A stretch of 13,622 nucleotides of DNA from Microbacteriaceae bacterium (GCA_025463615.1 JAODAU010000089.1:1-13622); one strand, 5' to 3'. Positions 1 to 6,616 are shown, counted from the stretch's first letter. The notes: a model not told the origin generated them from the sequence alone. Made by a program: numbers and translations.

Positions 1-23
1 TCGAATTCCGCGAGGAGCGCTAA
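1..23 (+). CDS. rpmG: 50S ribosomal protein L33, C-terminal end only (partial)
   Basis: Only the last six full codons and the TAA stop are in the window. They read E-F-R-E-E-R-stop, the usual C-terminus of actinobacterial L33, and the partial codon before them fits Val or Ile. The stop lies 3 nt before the ATG of rpsN, so the two are co-transcribed. The gag-gag codons of this tail also serve as the Shine-Dalgarno of rpsN. The call rests on a very short tail plus the rpmG-rpsN gene order known in actinobacteria. Confidence 0.72.
12..17 (+). promoter_or_regulatory. Shine-Dalgarno of rpsN embedded in rpmG coding tail
   Basis: GAGGAG forms two Glu codons of the rpmG tail and lies 9 nt upstream of the rpsN ATG. 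The overlap suggests coupled translation of L33 and S14. Confidence 0.7.
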
Positions 24-26
24 CTC

Positions 27-332
27 ATGGCAAAGAAGAGCAAGATCGCTGCCAACGAGCAGCGCAAGGTGATCGTCGCGCGTTACGCGACCAAGCGCCT
101 CGAACTCAAGAAGGCTCTCGTGAGCCCCACCTCCACCGACGAGGAGCGCGAAGCCGCTCGTCTCGGCCTGCAGAAGCTTCCGCGCGACGCCTCTCCGGTG
201 CGCGTGCGTGGCCGCGACGCGATCGATGGTCGCCCCCGCGGCTTCCTGAGCCAGTTCGGCGTATCGCGCGTTCGATTCCGCGATATGGCGCACCGGGGCG
301 AATTGCCCGGAATTACCAAGTCAAGCTGGTAA
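27..332 (+). CDS. rpsN: 30S ribosomal protein S14, zinc-independent (cysteine-free) type
   Basis: S14 binds 16S rRNA in the head of the small subunit. The 101-aa protein is the long form of the family and has no cysteine at all, so it lacks the CxxC pairs of the zinc-binding short form. The conserved C-terminal region is clear: [11 protein letters not shown], then [19 protein letters not shown] and a KSSW end. The ATG is supported by GAGGAG at 12-17, nine bases upstream and inside the rpmG tail. Known biology: in many actinobacteria the cysteine-free S14 sits with rpmG and rpmB under the zinc repressor Zur, but the operon promoter lies outside this window. Whether this is the only S14 gene or a low-zinc paralogue cannot be told here. 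Confidence 0.97.
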   Translation: MAKKSKIAANEQRKVIVARYATKRLELKKALVSPTSTDEEREAARLGLQKLPRDASPVRVRGRDAIDGRPRGFLSQFGVSRVRFRDMAHRGELPGITKSSW

Positions 333-432
333 ATTACAGGCGGTTCGGGCCTTTACCCGAAACACGTTCGACAAAATCCGACAGGTCTGTTCTCGTGAGC
401 AGGAATGTTAGTTCTGCAAAGCACAACGTCCG

Positions 433-438
433 AGGAGG
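433..438 (+). promoter_or_regulatory. Strong Shine-Dalgarno of the HU gene
   Basis: AGGAGG lies 6 nt before the ATG at 445. It contrasts with the leaderless-type starts of several other genes in this window. Confidence 0.85.
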
Positions 439-444
439 ACTCCA

Positions 445-732
445 ATGGCTGACAAGTCACTAAACCGTACCGAGCTCGTCGCGGCAGTCGCCGCATCGTC
501 TGGCCAGAGCCAGGCGGCTGTCAACGGCGTCCTCGACGCCCTGTTCTCCACCCTCGCGACTTCGGTCGGCGAAGGCACGAAGGTCACGATCCCGGGTTGG
601 CTCGCAGTCGAGCGCACCCACCGCGCTGCGCGCGCGGGTCGTAACCCTTCGACGGGTGAGGCCATCGAGATCAAGGCCGGCTACGGCGTGAAGGTCAGCG
701 CCGGCAGCAAGCTGAAGGCCGCCGCCAAGTAA
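445..732 (+). CDS. hup: HU family DNA-binding protein
   Basis: This is a small basic nucleoid-associated protein that bends and compacts DNA as a dimer. Its 95 aa match the core HU length. The N-terminal helices start with MADKSLNRTELVAAVA, and the beta-arm signature is present as AARAGRNPSTGEAIEIKAG (residues 61-79). The end, KLKAAAK, is short, so it lacks the long Lys/Ala-rich tail of mycobacterial HupB. In the arm's first strand GWLAVE replaces the common GFGSFE. A strong AGGAGG (433-438) lies 6 nt before the ATG. The gene sits 112 nt after rpsN and is followed by a strong terminator, so it is probably the last gene of its transcript. I found no convincing promoter in 333-444. Confidence 0.96.
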   Translation: MADKSLNRTELVAAVAASSGQSQAAVNGVLDALFSTLATSVGEGTKVTIPGWLAVERTHRAARAGRNPSTGEAIEIKAGYGVKVSAGSKLKAAAK

Positions 733-746
733 CGACAACGCTGAAC

Positions 747-784
747 CCGAAGGGGCGCGACCGTGATGGTCTGCGCCCCTTCGG
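747..784 (+). terminator. Intrinsic-type hairpin terminator after HU
   Basis: A perfect 12-bp stem pairs CCGAAGGGGCGC (747-758) with GCGCCCCTTCGG (773-784). Inside it GACC/GGTC (759-762 with 768-771) adds four pairs around a 5-nt loop, with one bulged T. It starts 14 nt after the HU stop. There is no long U run, which is common for terminators in high-GC actinobacteria. Confidence 0.85.
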
Positions 785-823
785 TCGTTAACGGGCGGCG
801 ATTCGGCTCCCAGCGGGCTGACC

Positions 824-829
824 TAGGCT
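824..829 (+). promoter_or_regulatory. -10 element (leaderless type) of the CopD-CtaG gene
   Basis: TAGGCT lies 7 nt before the GTG at 837 and no Shine-Dalgarno separates them. Transcription would begin at or next to the start codon. The -35 is not obvious. Confidence 0.55.
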
Positions 830-836
830 GGATGCC

Positions 837-2795
837 GTGCCGAGGCTCGTGAAGATCGCCGGACCAGCCCTGCTGCTGGTCGTGGCTTTCGCGTCCCTGA
901 TCTGGGCGCTGCAGTTCGGCGGCGCTGCGCGTCCGCAGGCCGTCTTCGACCCGGGGCCCGTCGTGCGCTGGGCGCTGCCCATCGCCACGATGATCATGAA
1001 CCTCGCGATCGCCGTCACGGTCGGCGCGCTCGCACTGGTGTGCTTCGCGCTCAGCGACGAGTTCCCCGAGTTCACTAGGGCGCTCGACCTGGCGGCGGGG
1101 GCGGCGGCCGTGTGGACGGTGTCGGCGGGCGCCACCGCGTTCTTCCAGTTCCTCACCACGTCGAACCAGCCGCTCAGCCTCGACGACAACTTCGGGTCGG
1201 CGCTCGGCAACTTCTTCACGACGTTCGAGATCGGACAGCAGTTGCTGGCCGTCATCCTCGTCGCGGCCGCCGTGACGGTGCTGTGCTTCGCCGTGCGCAA
1301 CCGCACGCTGCTGCTGTTCGTGCTGGTGCTCGCGGTGGTCGGGCTCGTGCCGATCGCGCTGGGCGGGCACTCGGGCGACGCCGCCGGACACGACCAGGCC
1401 GTGTCATCCCTCGGCCTGCACATCGTCTTCGCGAGCGTCTGGCTGGGCGGGCTGCTCACGATCGTGTTCCTGCGCAAGACGCTGGTGGGCGGGCGGATCG
1501 GGCCGGTGCTCAGCCGCTATTCCACCTTCGCGATCATCTGCTTCGTGATCGTGGCCGTCTCCGGGTACGTGAATGCAGCTCTGCGGGTGGGCACGCTGAA
1601 GCAGCTGATGTCGAGCTACGGCATCCTCGTGCTGGTCAAGGTGCTGGCGCTGTTGGCGCTCGGCCTGTTCGGGCTCGCGCAGCGCACCATGCTGATCCGC
1701 AAGATGCAGGTGGCGAAGAACGGCGGCTCGAAGTTCTTCTGGTGGATGGTGTCGGCGGAGCTGGCCTTCATGGGGCTCGCCTCGGGCGTCGCCGCGGCGC
1801 TCGCGAAGACCGCAACCCCCGTGCAGCAGACCGCGGGCGGCACGACCCCGTCGTGGCTGCTCACCAATGCGCCGCTGCCGCCGGAGCTCACCTTCGCGCG
1901 CTACTTCACCAGCTGGAACTTCGACGTGCTGTGGGAGGTGATCGTCGGCTTCCTGGCCTTCTTCTACCTCGCCGGCGTGGTGCGGCTGAAGCGCCGCGGC
2001 GACAGCTGGCCGTGGTATCGAACCGTGCTCTGGATGCTCGGCCTCGCCCTGCTCTTCTACGTGACCAACGGCGGCATCAACGCCTACGAGAAGTACCTGT
2101 TCAGCGTGCACATGCTCGGCCACATGCTGCTCGGCATGATGATCCCACTGCTGCTCGTGCCGGCGGCGCCGATCACGCTCGCGCTGCGCACCATCGAGAA
2201 GCGCACGGACGGCAGCCGGGGGCCGCGGGAGTGGATCATGCTGGCCACCCACTCGCGCGTGGCGGGCATCCTCACCAACCCGATCGTCGCCGCGGTGATC
2301 TTCGCCGGCTCGCTCTGGGTGTTCTACTTCTCGCCGCTGTTCGGCTGGGCCACCACCGACCACATCGGGCACTCGTGGATGATCGTGCACTTCCTCATCG
2401 CGGGCTACCTGTTCGTGCAGTCGCTGATCGGCGTCGACCCGGTGCTGCACCGGGCGCCGTACCCGCTGCGCCTGGTCGCCCTCTTCGCGACGATGGCGTT
2501 CCACGCCTTCTTCGGGCTGTCGCTGATCACCGGCACCGGCCTGCTGCTCAGCAACTGGTACGGCGCGATGGGCAGGACCTGGGGCGTCAGCGCGATCGCC
2601 GACCAGCAGACCGGTGGCGGTATCGCGTGGAGCGTGGGCGAGATCCCGACGGTGATCCTCGCGATCGTGGTCGCCATCATGTGGAGCAGGAGCGACGATC
2701 GCGAGGCGAAACGGCTCGACCGCAAGGCCGATCGCGACGGTGACGCGGAGCTCGAGGAGTACAACCGGATGCTCTCGGGGCGCAGCGGGCGCTGA
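837..2795 (+). CDS. CopD-CtaG fusion: copper transport / cytochrome c oxidase assembly membrane protein
   Basis: This 652-aa polytopic membrane protein probably handles copper and delivers it to the CuB site of the aa3-type cytochrome oxidase. Residues 1-330 hold about eight hydrophobic segments and look like CopD, with a His cluster GGHSGDAAGH (176-185) and the LHIVFASVWLGG stretch (194-205). Residues 360-640 match the CtaG type, with FSVHMLGHMLLGMMIP (422-437), a His-rich TTDHIGHSWMIVH stretch (506-518) and FHAFFGLSLITGTG (555-568). The C-terminal 35 residues are charged and cytoplasmic-looking. The fusion of the two domains is common in actinobacteria. The GTG start is chosen because the -10-like TAGGCT sits just upstream. 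Its 3' end is 1 nt from the stop of the convergent gene. Metal specificity and the exact helix count are inferred. Confidence 0.93.
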   Translation: MPRLVKIAGPALLLVVAFASLIWALQFGGAARPQAVFDPGPVVRWALPIATMIMNLAIAVTVGALALVCFALSDEFPEFTRALDLAAGAAAVWTVSAGATAFFQFLTTSNQPLSLDDNFGSALGNFFTTFEIGQQLLAVILVAAAVTVLCFAVRNRTLLLFVLVLAVVGLVPIALGGHSGDAAGHDQAVSSLGLHIVFASVWLGGLLTIVFLRKTLVGGRIGPVLSRYSTFAIICFVIVAVSGYVNAALRVGTLKQLMSSYGILVLVKVLALLALGLFGLAQRTMLIRKMQVAKNGGSKFFWWMVSAELAFMGLASGVAAALAKTATPVQQTAGGTTPSWLLTNAPLPPELTFARYFTSWNFDVLWEVIVGFLAFFYLAGVVRLKRRGDSWPWYRTVLWMLGLALLFYVTNGGINAYEKYLFSVHMLGHMLLGMMIPLLLVPAAPITLALRTIEKRTDGSRGPREWIMLATHSRVAGILTNPIVAAVIFAGSLWVFYFSPLFGWATTDHIGHSWMIVHFLIAGYLFVQSLIGVDPVLHRAPYPLRLVALFATMAFHAFFGLSLITGTGLLLSNWYGAMGRTWGVSAIADQQTGGGIAWSVGEIPTVILAIVVAIMWSRSDDREAKRLDRKADRDGDAELEEYNRMLSGRSGR

Positions 2796-2807
2796 ACTAC
2801 TGCCCCG
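2776..2807. terminator. Possible bidirectional hairpin between convergent genes
   Basis: CGGGGC (2776-2781) pairs with GCCCCG (2802-2807), and CAGC/GCTG (2783-2786 with 2791-2794) could pair inside the loop. It spans both stop codons of the tail-to-tail pair. The stem is short and there is no U run, so this is tentative. Confidence 0.3.
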
Positions 2808-3759
2808 CGATGAGCAGCGTGCCGTCGGGCTGGAACGTGACCACGTAGTCGACGGCGAATGGCACGTTCTTGCTGAAGGTGGAGATCGATCCGTCGAAGA
2901 TCGACTTCACCGTCACGGTGAGGTGCGCGGTTCCGTTCGACCCGGAGGTCTGCCACTCGCCCGCCTTCGGCCCGGGCACGATCGAGATGCGCGGGTTCTT
3001 CACCATGGACCAGGTGGGGGCATCCTGGATGCGGTCGTCGATCTGCTGGCCCATCGGGCATCCGGTGGGCTGGAGCACCTTCTGCTTCGCGCAGTCGGCG
3101 AGGTAGGCGTTGAGCTCCTTCTGCACCTCGCGCACGAAGGCCGCGTTCGCGCGCACCTGCACGTCGGCGGATTCCGTGCCGCCCGGCCGGTCGACCAGCG
3201 TCGTGAGCGGTGATGCCTCCAACCACGTGGAGCGGTGGCTGAGCACGAAGCCGCCGGGGGCGAGCACGGTGTACTTCGTGGCGACATCCGCCCCGGCCTT
3301 CGGGCTCACCGGCAGCCCGTTCGCGGTGAACGTCGCGGCGTGCTGCGGCGTGACGGCGAGGGTCGCGGCGGGGCTCGTGGCGAACCGCCAGCCGGCGAAC
3401 AGGCCGAGCTCGGTGCCGTCGCGCTCGACGGTGAACGTGGTGCGGCCCTCCTTCGCGCCCGAGGAGAACGCGTACGTGAGCGTGTGGCGGTCGCCGGCGG
3501 CGCGGTCCGACACGAGGTGGATGTCGGTGAGCGGGCCCATGGCGTCCGGGCGGAGGAGCGCGCGGGAGCCGGCATCCGGCAGCTCGACGCCGGGCGTCGC
3601 GAGGGCATCGCGCAGGTCGTGGCGGGCGAGGGCGTCGAGGTAGGAGCGCGCGAAGCCGTTCGCGCTGTAGACGGTGAGGTTGAGGGTGACCACGGTGCCG
3701 ACGAACGCGACGAGCACCAGGGCCCCGAGCACGATCCACGTGCGCGGGCGGAAGGTCAT
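2797..3759 (-). CDS. Membrane-anchored extracellular protein of unknown function
   Basis: I do not recognise a family. The protein is 320 aa from the ATG at 3759 (MTFRPRTW). A single hydrophobic segment (about residues 7-26, WIVLGALVLVAFVGTVVTLN in outline) follows a short basic N-terminus, so the remaining ~290 residues probably face the outside, anchored by this helix. The outer part is rich in beta-type alternation (THTLTYAF-like, TTFTVERDG, LTVTVKSIFDG, YVVTFQPDG). Two Cys lie close together (YLADC and PTGCPMG, about 11 residues apart) and could form a disulfide. A GTG at 3765 is in frame, but the -10-like TAGGAT abuts it, so the ATG six bases further fits a leaderless start better. It is convergent with the CtaG gene and divergent from the helicase. 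Confidence 0.85.
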   Translation of the reverse strand: MTFRPRTWIVLGALVLVAFVGTVVTLNLTVYSANGFARSYLDALARHDLRDALATPGVELPDAGSRALLRPDAMGPLTDIHLVSDRAAGDRHTLTYAFSSGAKEGRTTFTVERDGTELGLFAGWRFATSPAATLAVTPQHAATFTANGLPVSPKAGADVATKYTVLAPGGFVLSHRSTWLEASPLTTLVDRPGGTESADVQVRANAAFVREVQKELNAYLADCAKQKVLQPTGCPMGQQIDDRIQDAPTWSMVKNPRISIVPGPKAGEWQTSGSNGTAHLTVTVKSIFDGSISTFSKNVPFAVDYVVTFQPDGTLLIAGQ

Positions 3760-3765
3760 CCACAC

Positions 3766-3771
3766 ATCCTA
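3766..3771 (-). promoter_or_regulatory. -10 element (leaderless type) of the membrane-anchored protein gene
   Basis: On the minus strand TAGGAT is followed by GTGTGG and then ATG, a 6-nt gap. This decides for the ATG at 3759 over the GTG at 3765, which would touch the hexamer. Confidence 0.5.
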
Positions 3772-3829
3772 GGTTCCGCGGGTTTATGAACAGGATGCCG
3801 TGCCGCCCGTCGCGCCGCCTGCCCGCGGG

Positions 3830-3835
3830 TAAATT
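3830..3835 (+). promoter_or_regulatory. -10 element (leaderless type) of the helicase gene
   Basis: TAAATT lies 6 nt before the GTG at 3842. The gap GGGTGG is a poor Shine-Dalgarno because it touches the start codon. The divergent pair of -10 elements is about 60 nt apart. Confidence 0.5.
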
Positions 3836-3841
3836 GGGTGG

Positions 3842-5143
3842 GTGGCAAAATTCACGCTCTCCCCGGAGCAGGCGGCCGTCTTCGACGCGATCGAGAACTC
3901 GCGCGAGAACATGTTCATCACCGGCCGGGCGGGAACCGGCAAGTCCACGCTGCTCAATCACCTCGCCGAGAACACCGAGAAGCAGATCGTGATCTGCGCG
4001 CCGACCGGCGTGGCCGCGCTGAACGTGGGCGGGCAGACGATCCACTCGCTGTTCCGGCTGCCGATCGGCGTGATCGCCGACCACACCATCGACCAGATGC
4101 CGCAGCTGCGCAAGCTGCTGAACACCATCGACACACTCGTGATCGACGAGGTCTCGATGGTGAACGCCGACCTCGTCGATGCCATCGACCGCAGCCTGCG
4201 CCAGGCGCGGCAGAAGCCGTTCGACGCGTTCGGCGGCGTGCAGGTGGTGCTCTTCGGCGACCCGTACCAGCTCGCGCCAGTGCCGGGGGACGCCGACGAG
4301 CGCGCCTACTTCGAGGACCAGTACCGCTCGATGTGGTTCTTCGACGCGAAGGTGTGGAACGAGACCGACCTGCGCATCTACGAGCTCACGCTCATCCACC
4401 GGCAGCACGAGGGCGAGTTCAAGTACCTGCTCAACGGCGTGCGGCACGGCCTGGTCACCGCCGAGATGGCGGGCCGGCTCAACGAGGTGGGCGCGCGACC
4501 GGCCCCGACCGATGGCGCGATCACCCTGGCCACGCGCAATGACACCGTCAATCGCATCAACGCGATGGAGCTCGCGCGCCTCCCTGGCCGGGTGCTCACC
4601 GCCAAGGCTGAGGTGACGGGCGACTTCGGCGGCCGCGCCTACCCCGCCGACGAGGCTCTCGAGCTGAAGGTCGGCGCGCGCGTGATGTTCCTGCGCAACG
4701 ACGTCTCGCAGGGCGAGGGCCAGCGCTGGGTGAACGGCACAGTCGGCACGGTGATCAAGATCGCCGACACGGTGTGGGTGGACGTCGACGGCGACGTGCA
4801 CGAGGTGCACCCGGCCATCTGGGAGAAGTTCAAGTACACCTACTCGGCCGCCACCAAGCAGCTGAAGAAGGATGTCGTGGCCGAGTTCACGCAGTTCCCC
4901 CTGCGGCTGGCGTGGGCGGTCACCATCCACAAGTCGCAGGGCAAGACCTACGACCGCGCCATCGTGGACCTCGGATCGGGCACCTTCAGTGCGGGCCAGA
5001 CCTACGTGGCGCTGAGCCGGATCACCGCGCTGGAGGGGCTGTACCTCACGCGGCCGCTGCGGCCCAGCGACATCCGCGTGGACCAGGACGTGGAGCGGTT
5101 CATGTCGCTGGCGTCCGCGGTGCCGGGCATCGCGGCATCCTGA
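3842..5143 (+). CDS. Pif1/RecD2-like ATP-dependent DNA helicase (SF1)
   Basis: This 433-aa protein is expected to unwind DNA 5' to 3'. Motifs in order: a Q-like start LSPEQAAVFDAI (6-17), Walker A GRAGTGKST (28-36), motif Ia APTGVAALNVGGQTIHS (53-69), Walker B VIDEVSM (100-106), motif III FGDPYQLAPV (138-147), an Arg in IHRQ (187), LATRNDTVNRIN (229-240), and the late motifs VTIHKSQGKTYDRA (360-373) and YVALSR (388-393). TGVAA and THKSQG-type motifs are typical of Pif1-like proteins. No nuclease, HRDC or extra zinc domain is visible, so it is essentially a bare helicase core. It has its own predicted promoter and is followed by a palindrome. Choosing between the Pif1 and RecD2 subgroups would need alignment. 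Confidence 0.95.
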   Translation: MAKFTLSPEQAAVFDAIENSRENMFITGRAGTGKSTLLNHLAENTEKQIVICAPTGVAALNVGGQTIHSLFRLPIGVIADHTIDQMPQLRKLLNTIDTLVIDEVSMVNADLVDAIDRSLRQARQKPFDAFGGVQVVLFGDPYQLAPVPGDADERAYFEDQYRSMWFFDAKVWNETDLRIYELTLIHRQHEGEFKYLLNGVRHGLVTAEMAGRLNEVGARPAPTDGAITLATRNDTVNRINAMELARLPGRVLTAKAEVTGDFGGRAYPADEALELKVGARVMFLRNDVSQGEGQRWVNGTVGTVIKIADTVWVDVDGDVHEVHPAIWEKFKYTYSAATKQLKKDVVAEFTQFPLRLAWAVTIHKSQGKTYDRAIVDLGSGTFSAGQTYVALSRITALEGLYLTRPLRPSDIRVDQDVERFMSLASAVPGIAAS

Positions 5144-5153
5144 GCCCGCCCGT

Positions 5154-5210
5154 GTGGCCTTTTGTTGCCGATGTCGCGAATAGATCGCAACATCCTCAAC
5201 AAAAAGCCAC
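5154..5210. repeat. 57-nt imperfect palindrome between convergent genes
   Basis: Arms of 26 nt (5154-5179 and 5185-5210) pair at 22 positions around a 5-nt loop ATAGA. The outer part is GTGGC-TTTTGTTG against CAACAAAA-GCCAC, and the inner part is GATGT-GCGA against TCGC-ACATC. It begins 10 nt after the helicase stop and ends 5 nt before the heme oxygenase stop. It could end both transcripts, but the T-rich run is in the 5' arm and the A-rich run in the 3' arm. That is the reverse of the usual A-stem-T layout, so a dispersed palindromic repeat is also possible. Confidence 0.75.
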
Positions 5211-5215
5211 TTGGG

Positions 5216-5857
5216 TCAGGCGACGGCCTTCGCGTGGGCAAGGTCGACGAAGAGCTCGGTGTTGAAGCGGTAGGCCGTGAGCACCTCGTCGATCACGCGT
5301 TCGCGCTCCTCGTCGGACCAGTCGACCGAATCGAGCTCGTCGCGATAGGTCTCCTTGAAGGCCTTAGGGTTGGCGATCTGGTCGAACAGGTAGAAGCCCA
5401 CGCCGTTGGTCTCGAAGCCGAACTGCCGCTGCATGAGCGTGCGGATCACCTGGCCGCCCGAGAGGTCCCCGAGGTAGCGCGTGTAGTGGTGCGCGATGAA
5501 CCCGCCCGGCCAGTCGGAGACCTCGTGGATGCGGTCGACGTAGCGCCGCGTCGTCGGCAGCGGCTCGATCAGCTCGCGCCAGTCGTCGCCGAGCAGGAAC
5601 GCGAGGTCGGACTCGATGGCGGGGAGCCGGGTGAGGCCGGGGGTGATGAAGCGGGCGGCGACCTCGTCCTGCGACATCCTCGCCGCGGCCTGCTCGAGGG
5701 CCTCGTAGATGAAGTAGTGCTGGGCGACCAGCGCGATGTAGTCGTCGCGGGTGCCCTTGCCCGACATGAGGTCCGACATGAAGTCGGCGCCCTCGCTCGA
5801 GGCGTGGCTCGTCCAGGTGCGCTCGCGGAGCGCCTGCGAGAACGGGATGACAGTCAC
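5216..5857 (-). CDS. hmuO: Biliverdin-producing heme oxygenase (HmuO/HO-1 type)
   Basis: It opens heme to biliverdin, CO and Fe2+ using O2 and electrons from a partner reductase, in the cytoplasm. The 213 aa match the bacterial HmuO length. The proximal heme ligand is His18 in TWTSHASSEGADFM, near the family's position 20. The distal helix carries YLGDLSGGQ (128-136), with the flexible glycines next to heme and the Asp of the water network. The helical end ELFVDLAHAKA is typical. GTG at 5857 is preceded by GGAG (5864-5867) six bases away. It is the last gene of a three-gene minus-strand set after DUF2470 and DUF4383 genes, and an iron-box-like site overlaps its predicted promoter. The electron donor is not in this window. 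Confidence 0.96.
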   Translation of the reverse strand: MTVIPFSQALRERTWTSHASSEGADFMSDLMSGKGTRDDYIALVAQHYFIYEALEQAAARMSQDEVAARFITPGLTRLPAIESDLAFLLGDDWRELIEPLPTTRRYVDRIHEVSDWPGGFIAHHYTRYLGDLSGGQVIRTLMQRQFGFETNGVGFYLFDQIANPKAFKETYRDELDSVDWSDEERERVIDEVLTAYRFNTELFVDLAHAKAVA

Positions 5858-5878
5858 ACTGGGCTCCAGCCGCCGGGG

Positions 5879-5897
5879 TTAGGTGACCCTTAGTTTA
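5879..5897. promoter_or_regulatory. DtxR/IdeR-like iron box over the heme oxygenase promoter
   Basis: TTAGGTGACCCTTAGTTTA matches 13 of 19 positions of the known DtxR/IdeR consensus (TTAGGTTAGSCTAACCTAA), including the complete left TTAGGT. On the minus strand it contains a -10-like TAAACT (5892-5897). A weak -35, TGTGCA (5915-5920), lies 17 nt further upstream. A repressor bound here would block transcription of the heme oxygenase when iron is plentiful. The site overlaps the stop codon of the DUF4383 gene. Confidence 0.45.
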
Positions 5898-6303
5898 GCG
5901 GCACGGCCGGGCGCTGCACACGGTCGGCTCCCAGCCCCGCGGCGAGCAGCACGACGGCGGTGGCGAAGTGCAGCGTCTGGTCGGGGGCATTGAGCGCGAA
6001 GACATTCGCGGGTCCGTCGACGAGGTAGAGCCCGACGATGCCGAGCACCAGGCACGCCGTTCCGACGACGGTGTTCACGGTCTTCGCCGCGCGCGCGTGC
6101 GAGATGCCAGCCATGAGCAGGGCGGCCCCGAACAGCACGTGCACGATGTTCTGGAACGCGTTCACCTCGAACACCCCGAGCAGCAGCCCGCCCTTCGTGC
6201 CGAAGAACGCGTGCCCGGCGGAGGCGACGAAACCGAAGCCGCCGAGCACGAGGTAGATCGCGCCGACCACGACAGCGAGCAGGCGGTTGGGGGATCGGGT
6301 CAT
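5890..6303 (-). CDS. DUF4383 family four-helix membrane protein
   Basis: This 137-aa integral membrane protein has four hydrophobic stretches, at about residues 7-29, 51-68, 77-96 and 109-126. It carries the family's pattern of Asn and His in or next to helices: FEVNAFQNIVHVLFG (45-59) and FALNAPDQTLHFATAV (102-117). The function of DUF4383 is not established. Its ATG shares one base with the TGA of the upstream DUF2470 gene (TGATG), so translation is probably coupled. The heme oxygenase begins 32 nt downstream. Conserved His in the membrane next to heme-processing genes invites the idea of heme or metal handling, but that is inference from context only. Confidence 0.88.
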   Translation of the reverse strand: MTRSPNRLLAVVVGAIYLVLGGFGFVASAGHAFFGTKGGLLLGVFEVNAFQNIVHVLFGAALLMAGISHARAAKTVNTVVGTACLVLGIVGLYLVDGPANVFALNAPDQTLHFATAVVLLAAGLGADRVQRPAVPLN

Positions 6304-6596
6304 CAGGGCGCCAGCTCACCCGGCTCGGCGAGGCTCGCGGTGTCGTACAGCTTGACGATCTCCGCGCGGATCTGCGGCCGCTCGATGATGGGCTGCGACC
6401 AGGCGATCGTCACGTCGACGGTCTCGCCGTCGGCGAGGAAGGTCCAGTGGCCGCCCTCGCCGTCGAGGCCGGTCATGGTGGCGGAGGTGGCGGCGGGGTC
6501 GACCAGTCCGCGGATGATCGTGAGGTTGTCGTCACGGTGGTCGCTGTTCATGTGGGCGAGCACGGCATCCACGACGTCGGGAGGGAAGGTTGGCAC
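6303..6596 (-). CDS. DUF2470 domain protein (heme-utilisation-associated)
   Basis: This 97-aa protein consists of one DUF2470 domain and little else. The signature AHMNSDHRDDNLTIIRG (14-30) is followed by the beta-strand part (GGHWTFLADGETVDVTIAW) and a helical end. In known proteins of the HugZ/HutZ type this domain is fused to a split-barrel domain and contributes to heme binding and degradation; here it stands alone. The reading frame is open further upstream, but that part is antisense to the neighbouring gene and very Arg/Pro-rich, so I take GTG at 6596, seven bases after a TACCGT hexamer. It is the first gene of the set leading to DUF4383 and heme oxygenase. Confidence 0.88.
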   Translation of the reverse strand: MPTFPPDVVDAVLAHMNSDHRDDNLTIIRGLVDPAATSATMTGLDGEGGHWTFLADGETVDVTIAWSQPIIERPQIRAEIVKLYDTASLAEPGELAP

Positions 6597-6602
6597 GAAA
6601 TC

Positions 6603-6609
6603 TACGGTA
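6603..6609. promoter_or_regulatory. Overlapping divergent -10 elements
   Basis: TACGGTA reads as TACGGT on the plus strand (8 nt before ATG 6617) and as TACCGT on the minus strand (7 nt before GTG 6596). The two -10 hexamers overlap by five bases, so polymerase could occupy only one direction at a time. Confidence 0.45.
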
Positions 6610-6616
6610 CGCGGTA

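Noticed and set aside
344..361. Hairpin TTCGGG/CCCGAA after rpsN as terminator
   Set aside because: It has only six pairs with a 6-nt loop and no U run. It is too weak to call, although it might partly attenuate transcription into the HU gene.
2405..4930. Very long minus-strand open frame (841 codons) opposite the CtaG, membrane-anchored and helicase genes
   Set aside because: It is a low-complexity Arg/His/Ala/Pro-rich translation spanning three well-supported genes in other frames. Such frames are typical shadows in high-GC DNA.
5154..5210. Reading the palindrome as a tRNA or a small RNA gene
   Set aside because: It has no cloverleaf, no T-loop sequence and no promoter of its own. It is a simple two-armed palindrome.
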